From the NCBI GenBank assembly GCA_030638305.1, contig DAOWEW010000165.1, forward strand, positions 1 to 5,162: a DNA stretch of 5,162 nt, written 5' to 3'. A program made the position numbers and the translations under genes. Below, in pieces: positions 1-5,162 of the stretch. Source of the DNA: Desulfobacteraceae bacterium (GTDB lineage: Bacteria > Desulfobacterota > Desulfobacteria > Desulfobacterales > ETH-SRB1). Every line of letters starts with the position of its first letter. Position 1 is the first letter of the stretch. The notes under the pieces are model-generated. The model saw nothing but the letters and a program-made list of their open reading frames with translations, did no database searches and had not been told where the DNA came from.

Positions 1-159
1 AATGACGATATTGAAGGGGCTGTTCTTGAAAAAATATACCTTTATGCAAAAGTGGTTTCACTCGTTGAAAATCTTTACAATCAATTTATTCATTTGAGAA
101 TTTCAAACAAATGGGATGATGATATTGTTCCCAGGATCAAAAAATGGATCAAATCCTGA
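1..159 (+). CDS. C-terminal fragment of an unrecognised protein
   Basis: Frame 1 is open from the first base to a TGA at 157-159 and gives 52 residues, the C-terminal end of a gene that begins left of the window. The visible part is rich in Asp, Glu, Lys, Ile and Leu, contains a probable amphipathic helix (around LYAKVVSLVENLYNQF) and ends in a basic stretch PRIKKWIKS. There is no signal peptide, membrane segment, cysteine cluster or catalytic motif in it. I do not recognise the family and give no function. That it is coding is supported by the uninterrupted frame, protein-like composition, the same strand as recQ, and a 106-base gap before recQ. The gap is pyrimidine-rich and shows no convincing promoter, so co-transcription with recQ is possible but not shown. 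Confidence 0.6.
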   Translation, partial: NDDIEGAVLEKIYLYAKVVSLVENLYNQFIHLRISNKWDDDIVPRIKKWIKS

Positions 160-265
160 AGTTTTTTCCCAAACCCGATGTTTCCTTGTCCCCCGTTTCT
201 TACCATCTCCGGAAATTTAAAAACTCAAAAATCAACATATTGATAACAGAACTTTTCACCATCTC

Positions 266-2539
266 ATGGAACTATTAAGCGAACTTAAACGATATTTTGA
301 TATTTCCTTGTTCCGATCCGGCCAGGAAGAAGTGGTTAAAACTGTGCTGGAAGGGAGAGATGCTCTGGTGGTTATGCCCACTGGAGGAGGAAAATCGTTG
401 TGCTACCAGCTTCCTGCCTTAATCCGTGAGGGAACGGCCCTTGTGATTTCTCCACTTATTGCTTTGATGAAGGACCAGGTGGATGTTCTTCAAAAAAGAG
501 GTATTGCCGCATCTTTCATCAATTCCACCATTCCCTGGACGGAACAAAGACAGGTTCTTAAAAGACTTGAGGCAGGAGACTTAAAGCTTCTGTATGTCGC
601 TCCCGAACGATTTCGTCAGAAAGAGTTTCTGCAGACTCTTTCCCGCTCCATGATCAGTTTTGTGGCAATAGATGAAGCCCATTGTATCTCACAGTGGGGA
701 CACGATTTTCGCCCCGATTACATGCGACTGGGAAGTGTACTGAAACGTACAGGACAGTATCAGATCCTCGGTGCTACTGCCACTGCCACTGAATCTGTTA
801 TATCGGATATTATTTCTTCTCTCCATCTTACGAATTGCCGGCAGTTTGTAACGGGGTTTTATCGAAATAACCTGCAGTTGAGAGTACTTCACTGTGCAAG
901 CAAAAAAGATAAGCAAGACGCCCTTATGTCCGTTCTTACTAAAGAAAAGCTTCCCGCAATTGTATATTGTGCTACAAGAAAAAGCGTAGATGAAGTGGTA
1001 ATTCTGTTGAAAGATCAAGGGCTTTCTGCATCAGGATACCATGCCGGCATGGACGATGAAACACGAAATTTTGTGCAGGAACGATTCATGGCAGGACATA
1101 CCGGAATAATTGTGGCTACCAATGCCTTTGGGATGGGAATTGATAAATTAGATATACGCCAGGTCATCCACTATCAGTTTCCCTCTTCTATAGAATCGTA
1201 TTATCAGGAGATAGGAAGAGCTGGAAGAGATGGGAAAAAATCAATGTGTTCGCTCCTTTTTTCTATGGGGGATAACTATATTCAGGAATTTTTTATTGAC
1301 ATGAACTACCCTTCGCAGGAAGCAGTTCATGATGTTTTTGAATTCTTGAAGAAAGATGGGAGGGATTATCTAACCGTTGGAAATAATGAAATTTCTGAAA
1401 CGATCGACTCTGTTCAGAGCTCCGGACAGGCAGGAATCGTTATAAAAATGCTGGAACGGTCCGGTTTTTTGGAAAGGCTGTATTCAGGGAGGCGACTTTG
1501 TTTTATTGCGGCCGGCACAGAAAAACCAAGAGGGCCCGTCCAAAAAAAGATATTTGATGCAGTAACAAAAATCGCAGGATCTAAAGGGAAAAAAGTTTCA
1601 ATTGACGCACTGACAGCAACTGCCGGTCTTGAAAAATCAGCGCTTCTTAGAGGCCTCAGGCTGCTTTCAGCAGATGGATTGATTAAATATATACCTCCAA
1701 ACCCAGGTCGTGATCTCAAGATAGTGCGTCCACAGGCAACCTTTGAGGAGCTTGAGATAGACTTTGAGCTCCTTGAGAGAAGAAAACAGAATGATCTGGA
1801 AAAACTCAAAGAGGTGGTAGCTTACGGGCATTTTGGAGGGTGCATGTGGGATTTTCTTCTCTCTTATTTTGGAGACGACAGCGCAACAGATCAGTGCGGG
1901 TCCTGCGGCAACTGCATTCAAAGAAAACTGAAAAGAACGGATACGAACAAAAAAGAAGAGGAAACAACAATTCTTAAAATATTGAGCTGTGTGGCACGCA
2001 TGCAGGGCAGGTTTGGCAGGGCACGTGTTGCTCAGGTTCTTGCCGGTGCTTCAAGAAAATGGATAACTTCGCAGGGAATGAATCAACTCTCCACATATGG
2101 ATTGCTGTCCAACTTTACGCAGGAAGAGGTTCTTGATCTTATTAACCAGTTAGATCGTCAGGGATGTTTTGTTCTTCAGGGGGATCGTCTTTATCCGACT
2201 ATAGTTCTCAGTAAAAAAGGGACTGAGGTTATGAAAAAAGAGGAGAAGGCATTTCTCAATCTGCCGGAAATCAAAAAACCGGTCAGAACTACTGCAGAGG
2301 TAGCTACTGATTTTTCTCCGGAACTCTACGAGCTGTTACGTCAAAAAAGAGAAAAGTTCGGAACCGCAGCAGGACTTCCCTTGTTTATGATAGTCTCAAA
2401 CCGTACACTGAAAGAAATGGCAGCGTCAGTACCAAAAAATATGGAGGAACTTCTCCAGGTACACGGAATAGGACCGGCTAAAATTGAAAAATACGGACAA
2501 GAATTTTTAAACGTAATTTTGGAATATTGTGCTAACTGA
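266..2539 (+). CDS. recQ: ATP-dependent DNA helicase RecQ, long form with extra winged-helix insert
   Basis: This is a superfamily 2, 3'-to-5' DNA helicase acting in recombination and replication-fork repair. The 757 residues show a RecQ-type motif 0 (FRSGQ, 16-20), Walker A MPTGGGKS (37-44), motif Ia SPLIALMKDQV (62-72), Walker B DEAH (136-139) followed by the RecQ aromatic-rich loop ISQWGHDFRPDY (141-152), motif III GATATAT (169-175), motif IV around AIVYCATRK (231-239), motif V ATNAFGMGID (284-293) and motif VI QEIGRAGRDG (314-323). A zinc site follows (Cys526, Cys544, Cys547, Cys550), then the RQC winged helix (about 560-660) and an HRDC domain (about 684-755). E. coli RecQ has roughly 610 residues; the extra length lies mainly between motif VI and the first zinc cysteine (about 200 residues here, about 50 in E. 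coli) and includes a winged-helix-like segment (about 443-478). All catalytic motifs are intact. The ATG at 266 fits the family N-terminus but has no clear Shine-Dalgarno sequence; no in-frame alternative is better. Confidence 0.96.
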   Translation: MELLSELKRYFDISLFRSGQEEVVKTVLEGRDALVVMPTGGGKSLCYQLPALIREGTALVISPLIALMKDQVDVLQKRGIAASFINSTIPWTEQRQVLKRLEAGDLKLLYVAPERFRQKEFLQTLSRSMISFVAIDEAHCISQWGHDFRPDYMRLGSVLKRTGQYQILGATATATESVISDIISSLHLTNCRQFVTGFYRNNLQLRVLHCASKKDKQDALMSVLTKEKLPAIVYCATRKSVDEVVILLKDQGLSASGYHAGMDDETRNFVQERFMAGHTGIIVATNAFGMGIDKLDIRQVIHYQFPSSIESYYQEIGRAGRDGKKSMCSLLFSMGDNYIQEFFIDMNYPSQEAVHDVFEFLKKDGRDYLTVGNNEISETIDSVQSSGQAGIVIKMLERSGFLERLYSGRRLCFIAAGTEKPRGPVQKKIFDAVTKIAGSKGKKVSIDALTATAGLEKSALLRGLRLLSADGLIKYIPPNPGRDLKIVRPQATFEELEIDFELLERRKQNDLEKLKEVVAYGHFGGCMWDFLLSYFGDDSATDQCGSCGNCIQRKLKRTDTNKKEEETTILKILSCVARMQGRFGRARVAQVLAGASRKWITSQGMNQLSTYGLLSNFTQEEVLDLINQLDRQGCFVLQGDRLYPTIVLSKKGTEVMKKEEKAFLNLPEIKKPVRTTAEVATDFSPELYELLRQKREKFGTAAGLPLFMIVSNRTLKEMAASVPKNMEELLQVHGIGPAKIEKYGQEFLNVILEYCAN
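2484..2511 (+). promoter_or_regulatory. Possible sigma-70-like promoter for the toxin-antitoxin pair
   Basis: Inside the 3' end of recQ, TTGAAA (2484-2489) lies 16 bases before TTTAAA (2506-2511), a 5/6 and 4/6 match to the -35 and -10 consensus. It would start transcription about 40 bases before the antitoxin ATG. The region is AT-rich, so a chance match is quite possible, and the pair might instead be read through from recQ. No clear operator palindrome was found. Confidence 0.25.
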
Positions 2540-2547
2540 TTTTTTTC

Positions 2548-2553
2548 GGAGGT
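2548..2553 (+). promoter_or_regulatory. Shine-Dalgarno site of the antitoxin gene
   Basis: GGAGGT lies 8 bases before the ATG at 2562. It decides the antitoxin start: the earlier in-frame ATG at 2529 lies inside the recQ coding end, before this site, and would add 11 residues not typical of the family. It is the strongest ribosome-binding site in the window, as expected for an antitoxin made in excess of its toxin. Confidence 0.8.
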
Positions 2554-2561
2554 GGATTGCT

Positions 2562-2861
2562 ATGACCATATCTATGAACGAATTGACAACGAGAGCCATG
2601 TCTTTGTCCGGCGAGGCAAGGGCACTGCTGGCCGAAAAACTTATTGAAAGTCTCGACCGGGAGTTAGTTTGTGATGTTTGGCTTACGGAGGCAAAGAGAC
2701 GCCGCGATGAAGTGCGAAGCGGTCACGTCAAACCAATCCCTGGCATAAAGGCGATGGAAAGTGTACGAAAGATCATTAGGAACGTGGACGAAATAACTTC
2801 CCCAACTATGCATCACAGCTTCAGGCCGCCTTTGTCCGATCTCAAATCCCAAAAATATTGA
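2562..2861 (+). CDS. Type II antitoxin, addiction module component family, C-terminus replaced by an inserted element
   Basis: The product is the labile antitoxin that should bind and neutralise the toxin encoded at 2969-3304. Residues 1-72 fit the PF09720/TIGR02574 'putative addiction module component' pattern: MSLSGEARALLAEKLIESLD, then a Trp, a charged segment and RSGHVKPIPG before a short helix. Known members of this family are about 70-80 residues and sit directly before a RelE/ParE toxin, as here. The start at 2562 is set by GGAGGT; ATG 2574 is a weaker alternative. The gene starts 22 bases after recQ. The frame now continues to 99 residues: codon 73 spans the junction with the foldback element at 2779, and residues 73-99 (27 residues, ending SDLKSQKY) are element-encoded and unlike the family. 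Without the element the frame would read I-S-E-K-stop at residue 75, with the stop overlapping the toxin ATG. Core neutralising function may survive, but this is inferred. Confidence 0.85.
   Translation: MTISMNELTTRAMSLSGEARALLAEKLIESLDRELVCDVWLTEAKRRRDEVRSGHVKPIPGIKAMESVRKIIRNVDEITSPTMHHSFRPPLSDLKSQKY
2776..2778. repeat. Left copy of probable 3-bp target duplication (TTA)
   Basis: TTA immediately precedes the left terminal GGAACG of the foldback element and matches TTA at 2959-2961 right after the other end. A 3-base match can occur by chance. The support is that removing the element plus one TTA rebuilds a normal antitoxin/toxin junction. Confidence 0.6.
2779..2805 (+). repeat. Left terminal inverted repeat of the foldback element
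   Basis: These 27 bases begin GGAACGTGGACG and end CTTCCCCAA. They are the reverse complement of 2932-2958 except for one base (A at 2793 where the partner predicts T). Read in the antitoxin frame they encode part of its foreign tail. Confidence 0.9.
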
Positions 2862-2931
2862 AATAGCTCGCTATTCCATCAACTTTTGTGATTTGAGATC
2901 AAACAAATTCGACCCAAATCTGTGCGCCTAC

Positions 2932-2958
2932 TTGGGGAAGTTAATTCGTCCACGTTCC
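2932..2958 (-). repeat. Right terminal inverted repeat of the foldback element
   Basis: These 27 bases begin TTGGGGAAG and end CGTCCACGTTCC, the mirror of the left end with one mismatch. They end 10 bases before the toxin ATG and separate it from the relocated antitoxin stop. Confidence 0.9.
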
Positions 2959-2961
2959 TTA
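2959..2961. repeat. Right copy of probable 3-bp target duplication (TTA)
   Basis: TTA directly follows the right terminal CGTTCC. The next bases, GTGAGAAATGA, supply the lost native antitoxin ending: with the preceding A they read AGT GAG AAA TGA in the antitoxin frame. Confidence 0.6.
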
Positions 2962-2968
2962 GTGAGAA

Positions 2969-3304
2969 ATGATGACCTATTCATTTCACCCAGAGGCACG
3001 TGCTGAGTTTAAAGAAGCGACGCTCTATTATTCTGAGAAAAGTTCTTCATTGGCGTCGTCATTTTACTCAGAAGTAGATTATGCGATTGAAGGAATAGTT
3101 GAGAATCCACTTCTATATTGTGTGATTGACGAAGACGTTAGACGTTGCCTGACCAAACGCTTTCCCTACGCCATTATTTATACCATTGAGGATCATTACA
3201 TATTGATACTGGCCGTCATGCACTGTAGTCGGGAACCATTTTATTGGAAGCATAGGCTTGACCGCCTGGAAATAGAGGCGCGCACAGGCGGCTGTATGGG
3301 ATAG
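2969..3304 (+). CDS. RelE/ParE-superfamily toxin of a type II toxin-antitoxin pair
   Basis: The 111-residue product matches the plasmid-stabilisation/RelE-ParE toxin pattern: SFHPEARAEFKEATLYY at the N-terminus, an alpha-helical hairpin, ENP, then VRRCLTKRFPYAIIYTIE, and the closing ILAVMH...REPFYWKHRL typical of toxins paired with PF09720 antitoxins. In this family the toxin acts in the cytoplasm; whether this one cuts ribosome-bound mRNA (RelE-like) or poisons gyrase (ParE-like) cannot be told from sequence. All conserved blocks are present with no frameshift. About 14 residues after YWKHRL (to a TAG at 3302-3304) are extra or variable. Tandem ATGs at 2969 and 2972 both could start; only a weak GTGAG (2962-2966) precedes them, which suits a gene once translated by coupling. 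The 180-bp element now separates it from its antitoxin, so its translation is probably reduced. The stop codon overlaps the first of three downstream hairpins. Confidence 0.88.
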   Translation: MMTYSFHPEARAEFKEATLYYSEKSSSLASSFYSEVDYAIEGIVENPLLYCVIDEDVRRCLTKRFPYAIIYTIEDHYILILAVMHCSREPFYWKHRLDRLEIEARTGGCMG

Positions 3305-3318
3305 CGCGAAGTCGCGCT
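3303..3318 (+). terminator. GC-rich hairpin at the toxin stop, possible terminator
   Basis: AGCGCG (3303-3308) pairs with CGCGCT (3313-3318) around AAGT. The stem starts within the toxin TAG. No U-tract follows, so intrinsic termination on its own is doubtful; it may instead stabilise the 3' end of the mRNA. Confidence 0.4.
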
Positions 3319-3322
3319 GCTA

Positions 3323-3334
3323 CTGAAACTTCAG
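3323..3334. other. Short AT/GC hairpin in the convergent gap
   Basis: CTGAA (3323-3327) pairs with TTCAG (3330-3334) around a 2-base loop. It is small and could be chance, but it lies between two GC-rich stems in the same 58-base gap. Confidence 0.25.
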
Positions 3335-3345
3335 GCACTTATGTT

Positions 3346-3360
3346 CGCACCGAAGGTGCG
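3346..3360. terminator. Hairpin between convergent genes, possible bidirectional terminator
   Basis: CGCACC (3346-3351) and GGTGCG (3355-3360) form a perfect 6-bp stem with a 3-base loop (GAA on plus, TTC on minus). It ends 5 bases beyond the stop of the minus-strand exonuclease gene and 42 bases after the toxin stop. On the plus strand CTAATTT follows, a poor U-tract; on the minus strand there is none. Position between convergent genes is the main argument for a terminator role. Confidence 0.45.
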
Positions 3361-3365
3361 CTAAT

Positions 3366-5162
3366 TTAACTCACAAATACGGAAATAACGTTTTTTCTTG
3401 CATCTACATGTTGTATTGTAACGTGAATTATGTCCTGAGGCTTTAAGTTAATATTGCCGGATATGGGCAGGTCACATTCAATCATATAATCAGTAAGCAG
3501 CACCTGATAATTTTCTTTTCGCCTGGAGAGAACGATAGCTTCTTGTTTCTCTCTGATTTTACTTTCAAGATATTTTAATAACCAGTACCTGTGACGACTG
3601 CGCTGGATTTTTGATACACAACTCATTGGCTGTTCAAGGCGCTGTATTAAATTTTCTATTTCTTCCTTTGTGTAAGGCTCTTCGAGACCGAGAATTCCCC
3701 TTAACTGGCGTTGTGTAATCAGGTCAAAATATTTGCGTATCGGAGAAGTGGCGGTAACATAGGCATTTAATCCAAGGCCCGAGTGATTTTCCGCTTCAGG
3801 GCTCAGAATAAAACGGCTCAAGAATCTTCGCTGCATATAGTTTTGAAAAAATGTGCCTTCTTCTTTTCTGTAGAGACGCTTCCTTGGTTCAGCCTGAGAT
3901 CTGAAGATTGCCGGCATATTATGTTTCAGAAGGAATTCCGCCATAAGCCAGTTGGCCATAATCATTATTTCTGCAACAAGCATTCTTCCGGAGCTTTCTC
4001 TGTTTATTTTTGCAACATTTATTGTGCCATTGTTTATCCAGATGTTGATTTCAGGCAAAGATATTTGAACCGCCCCTTGTCGCAGCCTTTTTTCCCGAAA
4101 TTTTTTTGCTATATCGTGAAGGATAAGCACTTCGTGGTCTTCATTGACAATTGTATTAACATCATAATAGGTTAGTTGTCTCTTAACCTTAATCAGGCTC
4201 GAAACAATTTCGTAATTAATTATTTCAGCAGATCTGTTTAATTTAATTATTATACTTATAGTCGGACGTAGTTCCCTTGCTATCAGACTGCATAGATTTT
4301 CTGCAAGGCATGACGGTACCATTGATAATTTTCGGTCAGGCATATAAATGGAGCTTCCCCGGTTGAGAGCTTCTTTATCTATAATATCTTTTTTTTTAAT
4401 GAAATGGCCGACATCGGCGATATGAACGCCAAGACGATAATGATCACCTTTATCTTCAATGGTTATAGCATCATCAAAATCAAGAGTTGATCGTCCGTCT
4501 ATCGTAATTGTAGAGAGGTCGGTCAGATCCAGCCTGTTTTTAAAGTCGGACTGATCTTTAAAGTCGGACTGATCTTTATATCTGGCGACCAGATCTGTTT
4601 CATTTTTTATGACCTTATCAGAGAAGACAACAGGAATTTCATATTTGTGCAATTCAATGTTTTCATTTTCATCCCAGATGCCCAGCTTTACAAGGATCCG
4701 GAATATTATTTCCATGTTATCTATACCTGCTTTTTTAAGAATTGTTTTGCCGGTTGAGTAGTGTGGGCTTTCCTTTTGAAAGAGATAGCAGGATTTAAGA
4801 ATATCCATGCATTCTATTTTATCATCAGGCAAGAGAGGTTTATCAATATTAAACACTTCTTTCAGCCAGGCAGCACCTTCATCTATAATACGATTTTTTC
4901 GGGCGGCTTCTTTCTGCCGGTTTATAATCTTTTCTACCTGCTCTTCCGAATAAGGGGAAAAACGGTCATGGTTAAATTTGAAATATGATCTGTTTTTAAA
5001 AAATGCCCTCACAACCGCGGATTCATGGTTACAAGTAGAGCCCTCAGGGAAACAGAATTCAGTCAGTGTGGCAAGATCAATCCATTCGTTTTCTGTATTC
5101 AGAATTTCCCATAATTCTTTTATATCTATATGGTCGATCAGGGCGTTACGTTTGCCGGCTAT
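3366..5162 (-). CDS. RNase II/R-family (RNB domain) exoribonuclease, 5' end outside the window
   Basis: This is a 3'-to-5' exoribonuclease of the RNB family, which degrades RNA to nucleoside monophosphates in the cytoplasm. The frame is open from the right edge to TAA at 3366-3368 (598 visible residues). The GTG at 5010-5012 is internal: the 50 codons before it encode matching family sequence (KELWEILNTENEWIDLATL). All four metal-binding aspartates are visible in TIDGRSTLDFDDA (visible residues Asp222, 228, 230, 231), in the D-x5-D-x-DD spacing of E. coli RNase II 201/207/209/210. The catalytic arginine is in TSPIRKYFDL (Arg476). A winged-helix-like segment precedes the RNB core, and a short S1-like domain ends the protein. 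The aspartate-to-arginine distance (254) is shorter than in E. coli RNase II (299), resembling compact RNase II-like proteins such as cyanobacterial Zam or Deinococcus DrII. No cold-shock domains are obvious in the visible part. A KDQSDF duplication lies just before the core. It is convergent with the toxin gene. Confidence 0.9.
   Translation of the reverse strand: MAGKRNALIDHIDIKELWEILNTENEWIDLATLTEFCFPEGSTCNHESAVVRAFFKNRSYFKFNHDRFSPYSEEQVEKIINRQKEAARKNRIIDEGAAWLKEVFNIDKPLLPDDKIECMDILKSCYLFQKESPHYSTGKTILKKAGIDNMEIIFRILVKLGIWDENENIELHKYEIPVVFSDKVIKNETDLVARYKDQSDFKDQSDFKNRLDLTDLSTITIDGRSTLDFDDAITIEDKGDHYRLGVHIADVGHFIKKKDIIDKEALNRGSSIYMPDRKLSMVPSCLAENLCSLIARELRPTISIIIKLNRSAEIINYEIVSSLIKVKRQLTYYDVNTIVNEDHEVLILHDIAKKFREKRLRQGAVQISLPEINIWINNGTINVAKINRESSGRMLVAEIMIMANWLMAEFLLKHNMPAIFRSQAEPRKRLYRKEEGTFFQNYMQRRFLSRFILSPEAENHSGLGLNAYVTATSPIRKYFDLITQRQLRGILGLEEPYTKEEIENLIQRLEQPMSCVSKIQRSRHRYWLLKYLESKIREKQEAIVLSRRKENYQVLLTDYMIECDLPISGNINLKPQDIIHVTIQHVDARKNVISVFVS
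4542..4577 (-). repeat. Perfect 18-bp tandem duplication inside the RNB gene
   Basis: Two identical 18-base units (4542-4559 and 4560-4577) lie head to tail. In the minus-strand gene they encode KDQSDF twice in frame, in a hydrophilic linker about 20 residues before the metal-binding aspartates. The perfect identity at DNA level points to a recent slippage or duplication event; being a multiple of three, it keeps the gene open. Confidence 0.9.

Larger units (their letters stand above)
2779..2958. mobile_element. 180-bp MITE-like foldback element inserted in the antitoxin 3' end
   Basis: The element is an imperfect palindrome along its full length. The outer 27 bases (2779-2805) pair with 2932-2958 with one mismatch. 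An inner block (2831-2854) pairs with 2884-2907 with three mismatches. The apex is a perfect 6-bp stem, AATAGC (2862-2867) and GCTATT (2870-2875), around a 2-base loop. The segments between these pair less well, and small indels balance so that ends and apex share the same centre. It encodes no transposase, so if mobile it would be moved in trans. It has terminal inverted repeats starting GGAACGTGGACG and a flanking TTA duplication. A 3-base TNA target site is known for the IS1031 group of the IS5 family, but the parent element cannot be assigned from this sequence. As RNA it would form a stem of about 85 bp between antitoxin and toxin. Confidence 0.8.

Noticed and set aside
139..167. Terminator for the first gene: a GGAT/ATCC stem with an A-run before and T-run (162-167) after.
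   Set aside because: The stem is only 4 bp, overlaps the coding end and is separated from the T-run by several bases; too weak to call.
160..265. Promoter for recQ in the 106-base gap.
   Set aside because: TTGTCC (186-191) has no -10-like partner at a proper distance; no supported site was found in this pyrimidine-rich stretch.
689..1921. Minus-strand open frames opposite recQ (689-1018, 1414-1809, 1667-1921).
   Set aside because: They are antisense to a fully conserved helicase frame, have Ser/Phe-rich unprotein-like composition and no start signals.
2529..2561. Earlier ATG for the antitoxin, giving 110 residues.
   Set aside because: It lies within the recQ end, before the GGAGGT site, and adds residues (MLTDFFRRWIA) not typical of the family.
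2664..2852. Minus-strand 62-codon frame across the antitoxin and the foldback element.
   Set aside because: It lies opposite the antitoxin core and half of a palindrome; no family resemblance or start signal.
2779..2958. Integron attC site as explanation for the long palindrome.
   Set aside because: The ends lack an RYYYAAC/GTTRRRY core pair in the right places, and the target duplication and restored gene junction fit transposition better.
3783..4988. Plus-strand open frames opposite the exonuclease gene (3783-4175, 4761-4988).
   Set aside because: Antisense shadows of conserved RNB coding sequence, with no recognisable domains or ribosome sites.
5010..5012. GTG as the start of the RNB exonuclease (548 residues).
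   Set aside because: The frame remains open to the window edge and the 50 extra codons look like genuine family sequence, so the gene is partial rather than starting here.

Overview
This window looks like ordinary bacterial chromosome of moderate-to-low GC, dense in genes, with one small accessory insertion. The long RecQ with an extra winged-helix insert, the compact RNase II-type protein and the PF09720-type toxin-antitoxin pair together would fit a Desulfobacterota-like (deltaproteobacterial) genome. That placement is an impression from protein style, not a measurement.

Layout from left to right: (1) the last 52 codons of an unrecognised plus-strand gene; (2) a complete plus-strand recQ helicase gene with helicase core, zinc/winged-helix and HRDC domains, plus about 150 extra residues between the helicase core and the zinc site; (3) 22 bases after recQ, a type II toxin-antitoxin locus of an 'addiction module component' antitoxin and a RelE/ParE-type toxin; (4) three small hairpins in a convergent intergenic gap; (5) a minus-strand RNase II/R-family exonuclease gene that runs off the right edge, so its true start is outside the window.

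The most interesting structure is a 180-bp foldback element (2779-2958) inside the last codons of the antitoxin gene. Its two arms pair along nearly the whole length, its ends are GGAACGTGGACG and the complement, and it is flanked on both sides by TTA. Removing the element and one TTA restores a 75-residue antitoxin whose TGA stop overlaps the toxin start as ATGA, the normal arrangement of a coupled toxin-antitoxin operon. The sequence therefore records both the insertion and the ancestral state. The MITE-like insertion replaced the last three antitoxin residues with a 27-residue tail, moved the antitoxin stop to 107 bases before the toxin start, and put a long potential RNA hairpin between the two cistrons, while leaving both proteins' core domains intact.

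The genes flanking the toxin-antitoxin pair are DNA repair (RecQ) and RNA decay (RNB) functions. Nothing in the sequence shows that they work with the toxin-antitoxin pair. I see no RNA genes, CRISPR array, complete insertion sequence or phage genes.
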